64,000 bases of DNA from Sipunculus nudus (GCA_026874595.1 CM049306.1:89200642-89264641), one strand, 5' to 3'; shown: positions 1-10,773, numbered from the stretch's first letter. Notes: a model not told the origin generated them from the sequence alone. Numbers and translations: made by a program.

Positions 1-91
1 CAGACCAGTATATTTTTAGCTCAGCTGACTGAAAGTCATCTGAGCTATAGCGATCACTCTTTGTCCGTCGTCCGTCCGTCCGTTAACCAGG

Positions 92-1712
92 CACAAATCG
101 TAACCGCTGGACCTAGAACTTGTAACTTGGGATTCTGAGAGGTCCATGAAAAATCTCCTTGGAAACCAGAAATTAGGTCTCTGTAACCCATATCCTTTGA
201 GCTATGGGGCCCCAAAGAACCCCCCATAATAGTCAAAAATTTCATATAAAAACTTAAAAATCTCAATAACAACATCACTGATGGTCATGATTTTTGGCAT
301 ACATATTGATCATGAGATGTTCCATCACTTCAAGCAGACTGGTGGCGCCACCTGTATTTTTCGATTTTTTACGAATTTTTTTCTATATTTTTTATCCCTT
401 AAAATGTGAACATCTGTTAACAAGGCACAAATCGTAAAGACTAGACCTAAAATCTTAATTCTCAACACACTGAGAGACCTATGAAAAGTCTCCATGGAAA
501 CTAGAAATTAGGTCTCTGTTACCCATATCCTTGGAGCTATGGGGCCCCAAAGTACCCCCCCAGAAAAGTAAAAAATTTCATACAAAAACTTCAATATCTC
601 ATTAACTACTTGACTGATGGTCATGATTTTTGGCATACATATTGATCATGAGTTGTTCCATCACTTCCTGTAGACTGGTGGCACCACCTGTATTTTTTCT
701 ATTTTTTACGAATTGTTTTCTCTATTTTTGAGACCTTTAAAAATGTGAACAGCTGTTAACAGGGCACAAATCATAAAGACTGGACCTAGAATCTTCATTC
801 TTGACACACTGAGAGGTCCATAAAAAGTCTCCATGGAAACCTGAAATAAGGTCTCTGTTACCAATATCCTTTGAGCTATGGGGGGCTCCCAATAACCCCC
901 CTGAATAATGGAAAATTTGATAAAAACAAACTGCTACATCTCAATAACTACAACACTGATGGTCATGATTTTTGGCATACATATTGATCAAGAGGTGTTT
1001 CATCAGTTCCTGCAGACTGGTGGCGCCACCTGTATTTTTTTCAAATTTTCACAATTTTTTTTCTCTATTCTTGAGACCTTTTAGGATGTAGTTATCTGTC
1101 AACAGGGTACAAATCGTAACGACTTGACCTAGAATCTTCATTCTTGACACACAGGGAGACCCATGATAAGCCTCCATGGAAACCTGAAATTAGGTCTCTG
1201 TTACCCATATCCTTTGAGCTATGGCACTCCAAAGTACAGCTCAGAATAATGGAAAATTTGATACAAAAGCTGAAGTATCTGAACAACTAATGCAGAGATC
1301 ACCATAATTGTTTTCATGGATATTGATCATGGAGTGTTTCATCAGTTTCTGCTGACTGGGTGCGCCACCTCTATTTTTTTCAAATGTTTACAAATTTTTT
1401 TCTCTTTTTTTTGATACCTTTAAAGATGTGGTTATCTGTCAACAGGGGACAAATTGCAACAACTGGACCTAGAATCTTCATTCTTGTCATGCAAGGAGGC
1501 CCATAAAAAGTGCCTGTGGAAACTTAAAATTAGGTCTCTGTGACCCATATCCTTCAAGCTATAGGACTCTGAAGTATCCCTCAGAATAATGGACAATTTT
1601 ATACAAAAGCTGAAGTATCTGAACAACTAATGCAGAGATCACCATGATTCTTTGCATGGATATTGACCATTAAGTGTTTTTATTAGTTTCTGCAGATTGG
1701 TGGAGCCACCTG
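92..1712 (+). repeat. ~340-bp tandem array, about five units
   Basis: The anchor around CACAAATCGTAA recurs at 92, 426, 765, 1108 and 1448, giving periods of 334-343 bp. Each unit also holds a GAAATTAGGTCTCTGTTACC block, a TATTGATCATG block and a 12-base palindrome related to GGTGGCGCCACC. Units differ by many substitutions, so the array is not freshly expanded. The same units recur at 52434-52800, 58205-58534 and 60870-61750. The short ORFs here come from the repeat and show no protein signal. Confidence 0.85.
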
Positions 1713-1724
1713 TATTTTTGTATC

Positions 1725-2923
1725 CAGAAAACTTCGTTTTTGACGGGGTTCCTCCTGGTTGCCGCGTTCCTTTCCAGAGAGCTCCTCTGGGACTTGATTT
1801 TATGACAGGTCCACCTACATTCACGTTCACGCTGACGACATCCAAGCTCATATCTCAGGAACCGTTTAACCAATCAGGAAATTAAATTTATACAAATGTA
1901 GCCCTTGGATAGCTCTATAACATACACAAAAAAATGGTGGCACCACCTGTAACCATGTTTGCACAGTGTCCTTCTGTTCATCTGCCTTGGGTTAAAATCA
2001 CTCATATCTCTGCAGTGAATTGACTAATTCACCTGAAATTCGGCATGGGTATACATCCTGGATAGCTTTCTTGATTTTATGACAGGTGGTGCCACCTACA
2101 TTCTCGTTCACGCTGATGACATCCAAGCTCATATCTCGGGAACCGTTTGACTGATTGGGCCAAAATTTTGCATGTGTATAGATCTAACATAGCTCTTTAT
2201 CATACGCAAAACTGGTGGCGCCATCTGCAACCATTTTTGCACAGCGTCTGTCTGTTTGTCTGCCGTGCGATAATGTCACTCATATCTCGGCAGTGGATTG
2301 ACATATCTGCCTAAAATTTTGCAGTTTTATACATCCTGGATAGCTTTCTTGATTTTATGACAGGTGGCGCCACGTACAATCACATTCACGCTGATGACAT
2401 CCAAGCTCATATCTCAGGAACCGTTTGACCAATCAGGAAATAAAATTTATACAAATGTAGCCCTTGGATAGCTCTATAACATACACACCACCTGTAACCA
2501 TGTTTGCACAGTGTCCTTCTGTTCATCTGCCTTGGGTTAAAAGCCTTTAGGTCTTTATCATACACAAAACTGGAGGGGCTACCTGCAACCATTTTTGCAC
2601 ATTTTGCGCAGCGTCTGTCTGTTTGTCTGCCGTGGCCTAAAATCACTCATTTCTCTGTAGTGGTTTGACATAACTGCCTAAAATTTTGCAGGTTTATACA
2701 TCCTGGACAGCTTTCTTGATTTTATGACAGGTGGCACCACCTACATTCTAGTTAAAGCAGCACACATCCAAGCTAATATCTCAGGAACCATTTGACCGAT
2801 TGGGCCAAAATTGTGCATGTGTATAGATCTCACATAGGACTTTATCATACACAAAACTAGAGAGGCCACCTGCAACAGCCATTTTTGCACAGTGTAGTCA
2901 CTTGTAGGCTACCCGTATTCTAG
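1725..2923 (+). mobile_element. Nested Helitron-like element, CTAG-ending family
   Basis: Repeated modules (ATCCAAGCTCATATCTC, TTGCACAGTGTC, CAGGTGGCGCCACC variants) end in a decayed hairpin (GTAGTC...GGCTAC), then CCCGTATTCTAG followed by T at 2923. A better preserved end of the same family lies at 62846-62886. Hairpin plus CTAG followed by T is the classical Helitron 3' end. The left boundary, near the GTTCCTCCTGGTTGCC block, is approximate. It appears to be inserted inside the element spanning 18-3108. Confidence 0.6.
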
Positions 2924-3212
2924 TTTTTAAAGTTTACACATTTTTTCTCAATTTTTCAGATATATAAATACAGACTTAATCTTGGCCTGTTGGTTAATCT
3001 GTTTGATGCTTCAGTTGAATGGGTATATACTACCATTCTGATGATAAAATTTCCTTTTGTGAATCTCTTCCCAGTCAGCTGAGCGTCATGACCCATAGGT
3101 CACTTGTTACAAAAATGTTATCTCTTATAACATTCTCGAATAATTTGTTGGCACAAAATATAAGTAATACTAAAAAATATTAAAGATAAAAGTATTATTT
3201 AAACTTTATCAT

Positions 3213-4315
3213 TGTCACCCCTAACTTAACGTGAAAACTTTACAACGGATATATCCTATAAAACAATAGGATGGGTTAACGCTCGCCACTTGATTTCATT
3301 AATCAAGAAATTAGATCCAGGTCATTACAGGTGACATTTCCAGGTTCTTTTAAGGACGTGTATTAAAATACCAGACAATCATACACCCAGATCAATAGAA
3401 ACTATGAGACATCAGGTTAAATTCACAAATATAATTCAAGACAATACTTACAGAGACACAAATGTGAGTGTGTGCGTTGATGTGTCAATACGACCGTTCT
3501 TCACATTAAAAATACAGGATATTTTACTGAGTCCATGGTTTGTATAAAAAAAAACCATAAAGTCCAGTTCCTTCAGAGATCTCTGGTTACTGTTTTGTGT
3601 AGAATCTAGCGTATGGTTAGTACCATATAGATCTAGTCTTTCTGAGTTTAGCGATCTTCAACTGATCTTGCTTGTCTTTGTTTACGTATAGCTTAGAGTC
3701 CTTGACCTTGCTCGTGTAGCAATGGTTTCTCGGCTTACGGGGGGTATGTATCTAGGTCAAGCTGAACTAGGCCGGCAGGTGACGAGCGCGCTCTCTCTAT
3801 ATCGCCAATACGAAGCTCTTTCGGCAGCACGGCTGATTTCTTATGAGCTGGGTCCTTGCTTCATGTAGAAGCTTGCTTCTATGCCGTTCCTGGCGTTTCA
3901 ATGTTCCTACTCCCGTTCGTGCGTGCTGCCACCTCAAGCTTCAAGACCCAACTGAACCAACATTCAGCGTCTCTTCTTGAAGTCTGACGTCACAATCGCC
4001 CGTTCACTGTGTACGGCAATCCGGTTCTCTGATTGGCTTATTTCTCAAGTGTCCCATATAAGGATATATGTGACCTAGTTTGACTGTTAGCGTCACCATG
4101 GCGACCCACATACCAATGTAATAATACACACGACGTGACACGGATAAATCAGCTGATAGCCGATGGGATTTCATACAAGAATACACAATATATATATACA
4201 ATCAAGACCTGTCAACGCTTAAGGATGACGCTTCACGTCAATATCAATAGAGAACAGACTTCGTTAAACTATGATACAAAACACCGTACATATTGTCACC
4301 TATTGTCTGGTGACA
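3213..4315 (-). repeat. 3' LTR (minus-strand orientation)
   Basis: Near-identical partner of 8804-9906 with the same length and the same TG...CA ends. A purine-rich tract lies just inside it. It should provide the polyadenylation site of the element. The 65-aa ORF on each strand is shared by both LTRs and has no recognisable domain. Confidence 0.92.
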
Positions 4316-4331
4316 TCACCCCCTCCTTTTA
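4316..4331 (-). other. Polypurine tract
   Basis: On the minus strand, AAAAGGAGGGGGTGA lies directly before the 3' LTR, the expected place for the plus-strand primer of reverse transcription. Confidence 0.8.
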
Positions 4332-4524
4332 AAGAAAATACACAGTATTTTCTCGATACATCGTATCGTTCTATCTCACAGGGTCCAACTAAACATATTT
4401 ACATATAGCAATACATAAAAGTCATGTAACAAGTTGTCATTAGTACATGCCCACGGTCTATGACACAGGGCAAAATCCTGTACATGTTTAGACTTACCTG
4501 GCTAGACATTAAGCTCATTACATC

Positions 4525-5100
4525 CTAACACTCAGGCAGTCTGCTAAGAAAATCAGGTCCATGGTTTAGTTTACCTGACACTGCTTCAATATCAAATCTA
4601 AACTCTTGTAGAACCAGTGCCCATCTCATTACTCTCTTATTAGCACATTTTGATTTGCTAATACACTTTAATGGTTTGTGGTCGGTCTGAATGGTGAACG
4701 GTCTACAAGCCAGGTACATCTCAAATTTCTGTACAGACCATACAATTGCTAATGACTCTTTCTCGATGGTGGAGTAATTTCTCTCCCTGGGCAATAGTTT
4801 ACGACTGGCATAAGCTACTGGGTGCATGATCCCCTCGTGTCTTTGCATCAGGATACAGCCAATACCCACATCAGATGCATCACATTTCAAATAAAATCGT
4901 TTACTGAAATCAGGTAGCTTCAGTATGGGAGGGTCTGACAGTTTAGCCTTTAGAGAACAGTACGCGTTCTCGTGTACGGGTTTCCAGTCTAGTTTGTTAG
5001 GTTGACCTTTACGCGTTAGATCAGTCAAGGGCACCGCTATTTCCGCATAGTTTGGCACAAATTTTCGATAGTACCCTGTAAGACCTAGGAATGCTTGCAA
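4525..5100 (-). CDS. Pol fragment: RT thumb/connection and RNase H (191 aa)
   Basis: The first 30 residues match the thumb region of Ty3/gypsy reverse transcriptase (FLGLTGYYRKF...PL.DLTRKG). Next comes an RNase H domain with its acidic residues visible in CDAS, IEKE, QTDHKPL and GPDFLSR. The palm and fingers, including the YxDD catalytic loop and the PKKC-type block that normally precede this stretch, are absent. The frame is offset by one from the integrase frame, and the join falls near 5120-5140. Homology extends a few codons upstream of 5100 without an ATG. This is a remnant of Pol and is not a working polymerase. Confidence 0.88.
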   Translation of the reverse strand: MQAFLGLTGYYRKFVPNYAEIAVPLTDLTRKGQPNKLDWKPVHENAYCSLKAKLSDPPILKLPDFSKRFYLKCDASDVGIGCILMQRHEGIMHPVAYASRKLLPRERNYSTIEKESLAIVWSVQKFEMYLACRPFTIQTDHKPLKCISKSKCANKRVMRWALVLQEFRFDIEAVSGKLNHGPDFLSRLPEC

Positions 5101-5122
5101 AGCCTTCTTTGTCTTAGGTCTA

Positions 5123-6847
5123 TCAGTGCTCTGTTTCCCCGTCTACACCGTCAGGATCATGTATAGAATCAGGTGCGCCCTTGGCTACCGCTGCCAGAAT
5201 ATGCTGGGGCTCGTTTCTAGCATGGTACCGTTTCAGCATATTCACGTGGAAGGTTTTAACCTTATCGCCAATCTTAATCCGATAGTCTAAGTCCCCAACC
5301 CTGTTTACAATAGTATAGGGGCCTTTCCACTGTACCATTAATTTGTTCCGCTCCGTCGGGAGTAACAACAAAACTTCGTCTCCGGCCTCAAACCTGTGCG
5401 TGCATTTACCTCTATCATATAACAGTCTGTGTCTGTTCGCTGATTTGTTCAACGCCTCTCTAGCTAACGCGCATGTGTCGCTTAGTTTGTCTTGTAGGTC
5501 CAGGACGTATTGGTACGTGGTTTTAGTCTCGACGCTAGTATCTCGCTTGGTCCACAGATCCCTTAGAATCCGCATCGGTCCTCTAACGATCCTACCATAG
5601 AGCAACTCAAAGGGTGAGAACCCTGTGCTCTCATGTGGCGCTTCTCGGTACGCAAAAAGCACGGCGCTGAGGTACCAATCCCAATCTCGCGGTCTTTCCT
5701 CGCACATCCGTTTCAACATTAACTTTAACGTTCCATTGAATCTCTCCACCATTCCGTTGCACATAGGATGGTAAGGAGTAGTGGTGAGCTGTCTTACAGA
5801 CAAAACACGGCTAACTTCTCGCATGAGGTCTGACGTAAATTGTGTTCCCATGTCAGTAAGCACCTCTGACGGCACTCCTAACCGCGCATAAATATCAACT
5901 AGCGCATCTGCCACAGAGACTGTATCTATGTTCTTTAAAGCAACAGCCTCCGGATATCTAGTGGCATAATCCATAACGGTCAGAATATACCTGTGACCTC
6001 TCTCAGACGCTGGATGGATCGGCCCAACCAGATCCATCGAAATTCTACGCCAGGGCTCATCAATTAATGGCATCTGGCCTAACGTAGCTCCAGGCACCTT
6101 GCCTTTCGGTATGGTTTTCTGGCAAATGGGACAGGACTTGCAAAACTCAACAATGTCATTATACATCCCTTTCCAGAAAAACTGAGTTCTCATGCGGTCG
6201 TGCGTTTTGTCTATGCCCTGATGGCCCGCCATAACCGCTTCGTGGCCCATCCTCATTACGTCGTACCGTAACGTCTGAGGTACCACCACTCGAGATCCAT
6301 CTTGATCTCCCCGTTTATCACTCACAACCCGAACTAAATATCCGTCCTCAATTCTAAACGGACTATCATTTCTAGCCTCTCTAGCTAGCCTCCAATACGG
6401 CGCTAAAGACCCATCCTCCTCCTGCGCCTTCAAAAATTCGGCCGGACTCACATCGGCAACTGGGCTTGCAACATTCAAGCTACGCGTCGTTATCTGTTTC
6501 TCTCGTGCAGCGCTCCGTGTCTCCACCGCGGACGACACCTCCTTTTGTGACTCTACACCGTCACACACTATGCCTGAGGACCGCTCAGACTTCCACGTCG
6601 GGTCCGGATCATACGGATCACGCGCTCCCGCTACGTTACCTAGCACTAAATCACATACAGCATCCCCGACCACCATTGCCTCGATAGTACCGACAAAGTA
6701 CGCACAGTCCACATTAATCCTAGCTGTAGGAAATTGTCTTACAGACCCGTCGAACAACCTACACTCGACCTGGTGTCCGGTGAACTGATTCGGCTCCACG
6801 TACGACTCACGTATTCCTGCCGAGGAACATCCCGAATCCCGCAGCAC
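5123..6847 (-). CDS. Pol fragment: aspartic protease and integrase (574-aa open frame)
   Basis: The frame begins in a retropepsin-like domain with the active-site DSG at residues 4-6. A linker follows, then an integrase: an HHCC zinc module (H202, H209, C239, C242) and a DDE core with D272, D332 and E368. The last spacing is 35 residues, as expected. A GPY/F-type module (VQWKGPYTIV) follows near the C-terminus. It is in the same frame as gag, separated by one TAG codon, and has no proper ATG, so it is presumably made as a Gag-Pol fusion. It ends with TGA and TAG side by side just before RT-thumb sequence in another frame. In typical gypsy elements RT and RNase H would come before integrase. 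Confidence 0.88.
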   Translation of the reverse strand: MLRDSGCSSAGIRESYVEPNQFTGHQVECRLFDGSVRQFPTARINVDCAYFVGTIEAMVVGDAVCDLVLGNVAGARDPYDPDPTWKSERSSGIVCDGVESQKEVSSAVETRSAAREKQITTRSLNVASPVADVSPAEFLKAQEEDGSLAPYWRLAREARNDSPFRIEDGYLVRVVSDKRGDQDGSRVVVPQTLRYDVMRMGHEAVMAGHQGIDKTHDRMRTQFFWKGMYNDIVEFCKSCPICQKTIPKGKVPGATLGQMPLIDEPWRRISMDLVGPIHPASERGHRYILTVMDYATRYPEAVALKNIDTVSVADALVDIYARLGVPSEVLTDMGTQFTSDLMREVSRVLSVRQLTTTPYHPMCNGMVERFNGTLKLMLKRMCEERPRDWDWYLSAVLFAYREAPHESTGFSPFELLYGRIVRGPMRILRDLWTKRDTSVETKTTYQYVLDLQDKLSDTCALAREALNKSANRHRLLYDRGKCTHRFEAGDEVLLLLPTERNKLMVQWKGPYTIVNRVGDLDYRIKIGDKVKTFHVNMLKRYHARNEPQHILAAVAKGAPDSIHDPDGVDGETEH

Positions 6848-6856
6848 CCTCGCTGA

Positions 6857-8083
6857 CTAACCATTCACCAGCCCTTCACACACAGGTAACGAGATTCCGC
6901 CTTCTGTCTGGGCAGCAAATCCTAACGACTGACTCGGACTCTCTACTTCCGGTTTCACCGCACCGACTGTCTCCGTTTCCGCCTCGACTACTGCCATTGA
7001 CATAGTCTCCGGTTTCTGTTTTGGGTTATACGGGGGGCTAAAATTAGTCCTATACCTCTGCTGATCGCCAGCAGCACGCCCTACTTGAGGGGAAGACCTA
7101 GGCCTCGACCGGGCACTAGTCTTACATTCCCGCGCCTTATGTCCCAGTTCATTACATAAATAACATCTGATGCCTCCTGATGGCTTAAATGTCTGACCGT
7201 CCGGACTGCGCTCAACCTCTCGCTTCTCTCTAGGCTGAGATACCGGTTGCGCTGGACGCGGCACATTATTGCCATAACGAGGACCTGCTGTAAGGCTGTG
7301 TACACCGTGAGCCTCCGTATAACTCTCGGCTAAGTCTACCATACTATCAAAGTCACGACACCGTCTCTCTTTCAAAAACATAGAGAGATCCCTACTACAG
7401 CAGTTTACGAACTGCTCACACATCAACAGGTTAACTACCCCGTCGTAGTCACCTCCGACCCCTGCCATCCCTATCCAATGGTCTAGGTATCCACTCAGTC
7501 TCACCGCAAACTGACTCGGCGTTTCGCCTCGCTCAGGCCTACAAGTCCGAAACTTGTGTCGATAACCCTCTTCGGTCATTTGGTATCGCTTTAACAAGGC
7601 TATCTTTAACTTATCGTAGTCCATGGCCTCACTAACCGATAACTGTGTGTAAGTCCCTAGCGCCTTATCCCGCAGTAACGGACTCAGGTGTAACGCCCAA
7701 TTCTCCCTATCATAGCCTTGACATACAGCTAATCGTTCAAATCGCTCAAGAAACGCATCTAGCTGATCGTGAGCCTCATCAAAAGGTGGAAGCTGGATTT
7801 TCGGGAATACATCCCTACTTCTCTCTTCTTTAACCCCAGAGTCAGACTTTAACCTTAGAACCTCTATTTCGTGGGCTCTAGCCTCTCGCTCGCGCTCTAA
7901 TTCCCGCTGCTCACGCTCTAATTCCCGCTCTAATTCCCGCTGTTCCTTCTCTATTTCACGTTGCCTTGCTCTTTCCTCCCGTTCCTCATCCGCACGCCGT
8001 CTAGCCTCAACATAATCTTGTAAAGCCTGGTCCTTAAGCCCCAAGGCCTGTCCGCATCTAACAAGTGACTGTAACGTTTCCAT
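6857..8083 (-). CDS. Retrotransposon Gag polyprotein (408 aa)
   Basis: The structural protein that packages retrotransposon RNA. Residues about 30-80 are a charged Glu/Arg-rich coiled coil with ELERE-type repeats. Residues about 95-260 form a retrotransposon gag capsid-like domain, with a PPFDE start and an FLERFERLA helix. Residues 307-320 form a CCHC zinc knuckle, CX2CX4HX4C. The ATG at 8083 is the first in a long open frame. The frame ends at a TAG (6859-6857). Protease-like sequence continues in the same frame beyond it, so the stop is either read through or an inactivating change. The 5' leader (8084-8781) includes an ACGG-type simple repeat near 8230-8285. Confidence 0.9.
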   Translation of the reverse strand: METLQSLVRCGQALGLKDQALQDYVEARRRADEEREERARQREIEKEQRELERELEREQRELEREREARAHEIEVLRLKSDSGVKEERSRDVFPKIQLPPFDEAHDQLDAFLERFERLAVCQGYDRENWALHLSPLLRDKALGTYTQLSVSEAMDYDKLKIALLKRYQMTEEGYRHKFRTCRPERGETPSQFAVRLSGYLDHWIGMAGVGGDYDGVVNLLMCEQFVNCCSRDLSMFLKERRCRDFDSMVDLAESYTEAHGVHSLTAGPRYGNNVPRPAQPVSQPREKREVERSPDGQTFKPSGGIRCYLCNELGHKARECKTSARSRPRSSPQVGRAAGDQQRYRTNFSPPYNPKQKPETMSMAVVEAETETVGAVKPEVESPSQSLGFAAQTEGGISLPVCEGLVNG

Positions 8084-8781
8084 GGTAACGCTCTAACCTA
8101 GTAAGATTCCAGTATCTAGTAATATCCGCTCTTAAAAATCCGTAAATACGTACTGTTAAAGCCAACCTAACGAACCGGCGGTATCCGTACAATAACACTA
8201 CGGTAGCTCTACGCATCAAAATTCTACTTATACGGACGGACGGACGGAAGGTCGGACGAAGGGTCAGACGGATGGACGGATGGATATCAAGATATCAATA
8301 AACACCATGCACCTATGATTACCATGCCAATCGGGAGGGGTAAACTTACCTGTCAAGAGACCCTACCACGTGACCAATCACAAACTAGTGTAGAAAAAAT
8401 TATACCAGGGCGTATCTAACAACATCAAAAATTTTCACTCTAATCTGGGTTTATATCAACCCAATAATGATGTCCAGGTATCACTGAACTAGCATTTCTC
8501 ACAAAACATGCATGTGTTCTAGCCAAATCTACAAGGTATATGCCGATCTTGAAACAATGTTGTGCTTCAGGTAATATTCTCACTGAATAAATATTAACTC
8601 CTAACAGTGGGGTAATTTCATTGTGCAAGTATACACTACAACATCAGTTTGGTGTCATTTCCAATTATTAATTCAGATCAACTCTAGTTTGAGTATATGA
8701 ATGTCTGGTTTCAGTACTGTTTTCTCAGTTCAAAACTTCTGAAACTTACTGTAATTAGCCAGTTTTTTAAGGCTAATTATA

Positions 8782-8798
8782 TCCTGGCACGCTCGCCA
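8782..8798 (-). other. Primer-binding site, tRNA-Arg-like
   Basis: On the minus strand, TGGCGAGCGTGCCAGGA begins five bases after the 5' LTR. Its complement ends in CCA and resembles the 3' end of animal tRNA-Arg(ACG): a T-stem half TCCTGGC, then the acceptor strand, then CTCGCCA. I see two mismatches against the vertebrate form as I recall it. The tRNA identity is inference; the position is typical. Confidence 0.6.
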
Positions 8799-8803
8799 TA
8801 CAA

Positions 8804-9906
8804 TGTCACCCCTAACTTAACGTGAAAACTTTACAACGGATATATCCTATAAAACAATAGGATGGGTTAACGCTCGCCACTTGATTTCATTAATCAAGAA
8901 ATTAGATCCAGGTCATTACAGGTGACATTTCCAGGTTCTTTTAAGGACGTGTATTAAAATACCAGACAATCATACACCCAGATCAATAGAAACTATGAGA
9001 CATCAGGTTAAATTCACAAATATAATTCAAGACAATACTTACAGAGACACAAATGTGAGTGTGTGCGTTGATGTGTCAATACGACCGTTCTTCACATTAA
9101 AAATACAGGATATTTTACTGAGTCCATGGTTTGTATAAAAAAAAACCATAAAGTCCAGTTCCTTCAGAGATCTCTGGTTACTGTTTTGTGTAGAATCTAG
9201 CATATGGTTAGTACCATATAGATCTAGTCTTTCTGAGTTTAGCGATCTTCAACTGATCTTGCTTGTCTTTGTTTACGTATAGCTTAGAGTCCTTGACCTT
9301 GCTCGTGTAGCAATGGTTTCTCGGCTTACGGCGGTTATGTATCTAGGTCAAGCTGAACTAGGCCGGCAGGTGACGAGCGCGCTCTCTCTATATCGCCAAT
9401 ACGAAGCTCTTTCGGCAGCACGGCTGATTTCTTATGAGCTGGGTCCTTGCTTCATGTAGAAGCTTGCTTCTATGCCGTTCCTGGCGTTTCAATGTTCCTA
9501 CTCCCGTTCGTGCGTGCTGCCACCTCAAGCTTCAAGACCCAACTGAACCAACATTCAGCGTCTCTTCTTGAAGTCTGACGTCACAATCGCCCGTTCACTG
9601 TGTACGGCAATCCGGTTCTCTGATTGGCTTATTTCTCAAGTGTCCCATATAAGGATATATGTGACCTAGTTTGACTGTTAGCGTCACCATGGCGACCCAC
9701 ATACCAATGTAATAATACACACGACGTGACACGGATAAATCAGCTGATAGCCGATGGGATTTCATACAAGAATACACAATATATATATACAATCAAGACC
9801 TGTCAACGCTTTAGGATGACGCTTCACGTCAATATCAATAGAGAACAGACTTCGTTAAACTATGATACAAAACACCGTACATATTGTCACCTATTGTCTG
9901 GTGACA
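8804..9906 (-). repeat. 5' LTR (minus-strand orientation)
   Basis: On the minus strand it begins TGTCACC and ends GGTGACA, giving TG...CA termini. Aligned by eye with 3213-4315 at a constant offset of 5591, I found four differences: one near 3620, two near 3740 and one near 4221 in the partner's coordinates. That is about 99.6% identity, so the insertion is recent. It should supply the promoter for the element, directed away from the neighbouring host exon at 9945. Confidence 0.92.
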
Positions 9907-9944
9907 ATCATTTTCATTTTTACATATATATCATGCATTTGTAG

Positions 9945-10085
9945 AAGTGGTTGAATACATTAAAAAAATGCTACCTGAGAATTTGAAATGGAAGAGCTCT
10001 GCTACACCAAAAGTGCCAGTGTTAAACCCAGGTGTAGGGCAGCAGGGAGTGGTCAGTGTGGCTCCTATTGTCATATCGCCATCTG
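9945..10085 (+). CDS. Internal exon of an unidentified host gene (first of six in the window)
   Basis: A pyrimidine-rich stretch ending TTTGTAG precedes the exon and GTGAGT follows it. It enters with two bases of a split codon and leaves one base. The peptide starts VVEYIKKMLPENLKW and then becomes Pro/Val-rich (VPVLNPGVGQQGVVSVAPIV). The start resembles the last helix of a folded domain encoded upstream of the window; after it the protein looks disordered. I do not recognise the family. A nuclear or transcription-factor C-terminus is a guess from composition. The exon begins only 33 bp after the target duplication of the LTR element. Confidence 0.8.
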
Positions 10086-10773
10086 GTGAGTGTATAACCA
10101 ACTAAAATAGTATCTTTAACTGGATGAAGAAGGGAATGAAAGAATTCTCCAGAGCTTCATAGAAAAACTGTTTCATTTGGAAGTATCATCTCTTAATATA
10201 CACAGCTGTCATATGTAATTTCGAGAAATTAGGCCTGTTTTTTCAAACAGGTTGTATATATTTCTTAAGTCTTTTATTTATCATATATGATTTATCAAAC
10301 CTTTTATCTTGAGCAAGGTGAAACAATTGAAAGGATTTTAACAGTAAGGAGATTCCTTTTCAATTTTGAAAATGATAGGTTGCAATAGTTTAGATAGTTT
10401 ATCATGCTTAAATCAGGAAATGTCAAAGTCCCTATTTAATCACTGTGTGGTATTAAAGGTGCACAAATAAAATCATGCTTGCATCATGTTATAAGCAGAT
10501 GTTTTTGTTTAGCAGCCCCAAAGTTACGCAGGTCATAAAGACTATAGAACTCTTTAACAAACAGATTTAAAGGCCTGTGTCAGAAGAGATTGCCATTTGA
10601 AGGGTTATATGCTTTCACATCAGATCACATTATAAGAAAGGTCTGTAATTATAAATGATTAATTATGAGTATTTTGTAAGAGCCATAATAAAGATAAAAC
10701 CCCCCAAAAATACTGTCATAATTCTATTGTGAAAACTGCTTTGTTTTCTATGCATGTGTTCTTTAAATCCTAG

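Larger units (their letters stand above)
18..3108 (+). mobile_element. Helitron/Helentron-like non-autonomous element, AGCTCAG family, with nested insertion
   Basis: The left end carries AGCTCAGCTGACT, then a 3-base loop, then AGTCATCTGAGCT, an imperfect hairpin with one mismatch. It is followed by a TCCG/CCGT tetranucleotide tract at 66-83. The right end is GTCAGCTGAGC followed by the near-palindrome GACCCATAGGTC and CACTTGTT at 3074-3108. The same pair of ends recurs at 12567-15165, 21831-22711, 24737-26638 (minus) and 52806-58204, which defines the family. No transposase is visible. The core holds a 340-bp tandem array and a nested second family. Terminal hairpins, T-T insertion and minisatellite cores fit Helentron-associated elements; the class assignment is inference. 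Confidence 0.65.
3208..9911 (-). mobile_element. Ty3/gypsy-type LTR retrotransposon with Gmr1-like domain order, RT core missing
   Basis: Two 1103-bp LTRs (3213-4315 and 8804-9906) flank gag and pol on the minus strand, and ATCAT is duplicated outside them (3208-3212, 9907-9911). From 5' to 3' on the minus strand the order is LTR, PBS, gag (8083-6857), protease then integrase (6847-5123), RT thumb plus RNase H (5100-4525), PPT, LTR. Canonical gypsy elements place integrase last; here it precedes RNase H, as described for Gmr1-type gypsy elements. No RT palm or YxDD motif is present, so the element cannot reverse-transcribe itself. It lies antisense in an intron of the gene exemplified by the exon at 9945. 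Confidence 0.93.

Noticed and set aside
4004-4201. 65-aa ORF present in both LTRs
   Set aside because: Duplicated only because the LTRs are duplicated; no domain, and a chance frame is likely.
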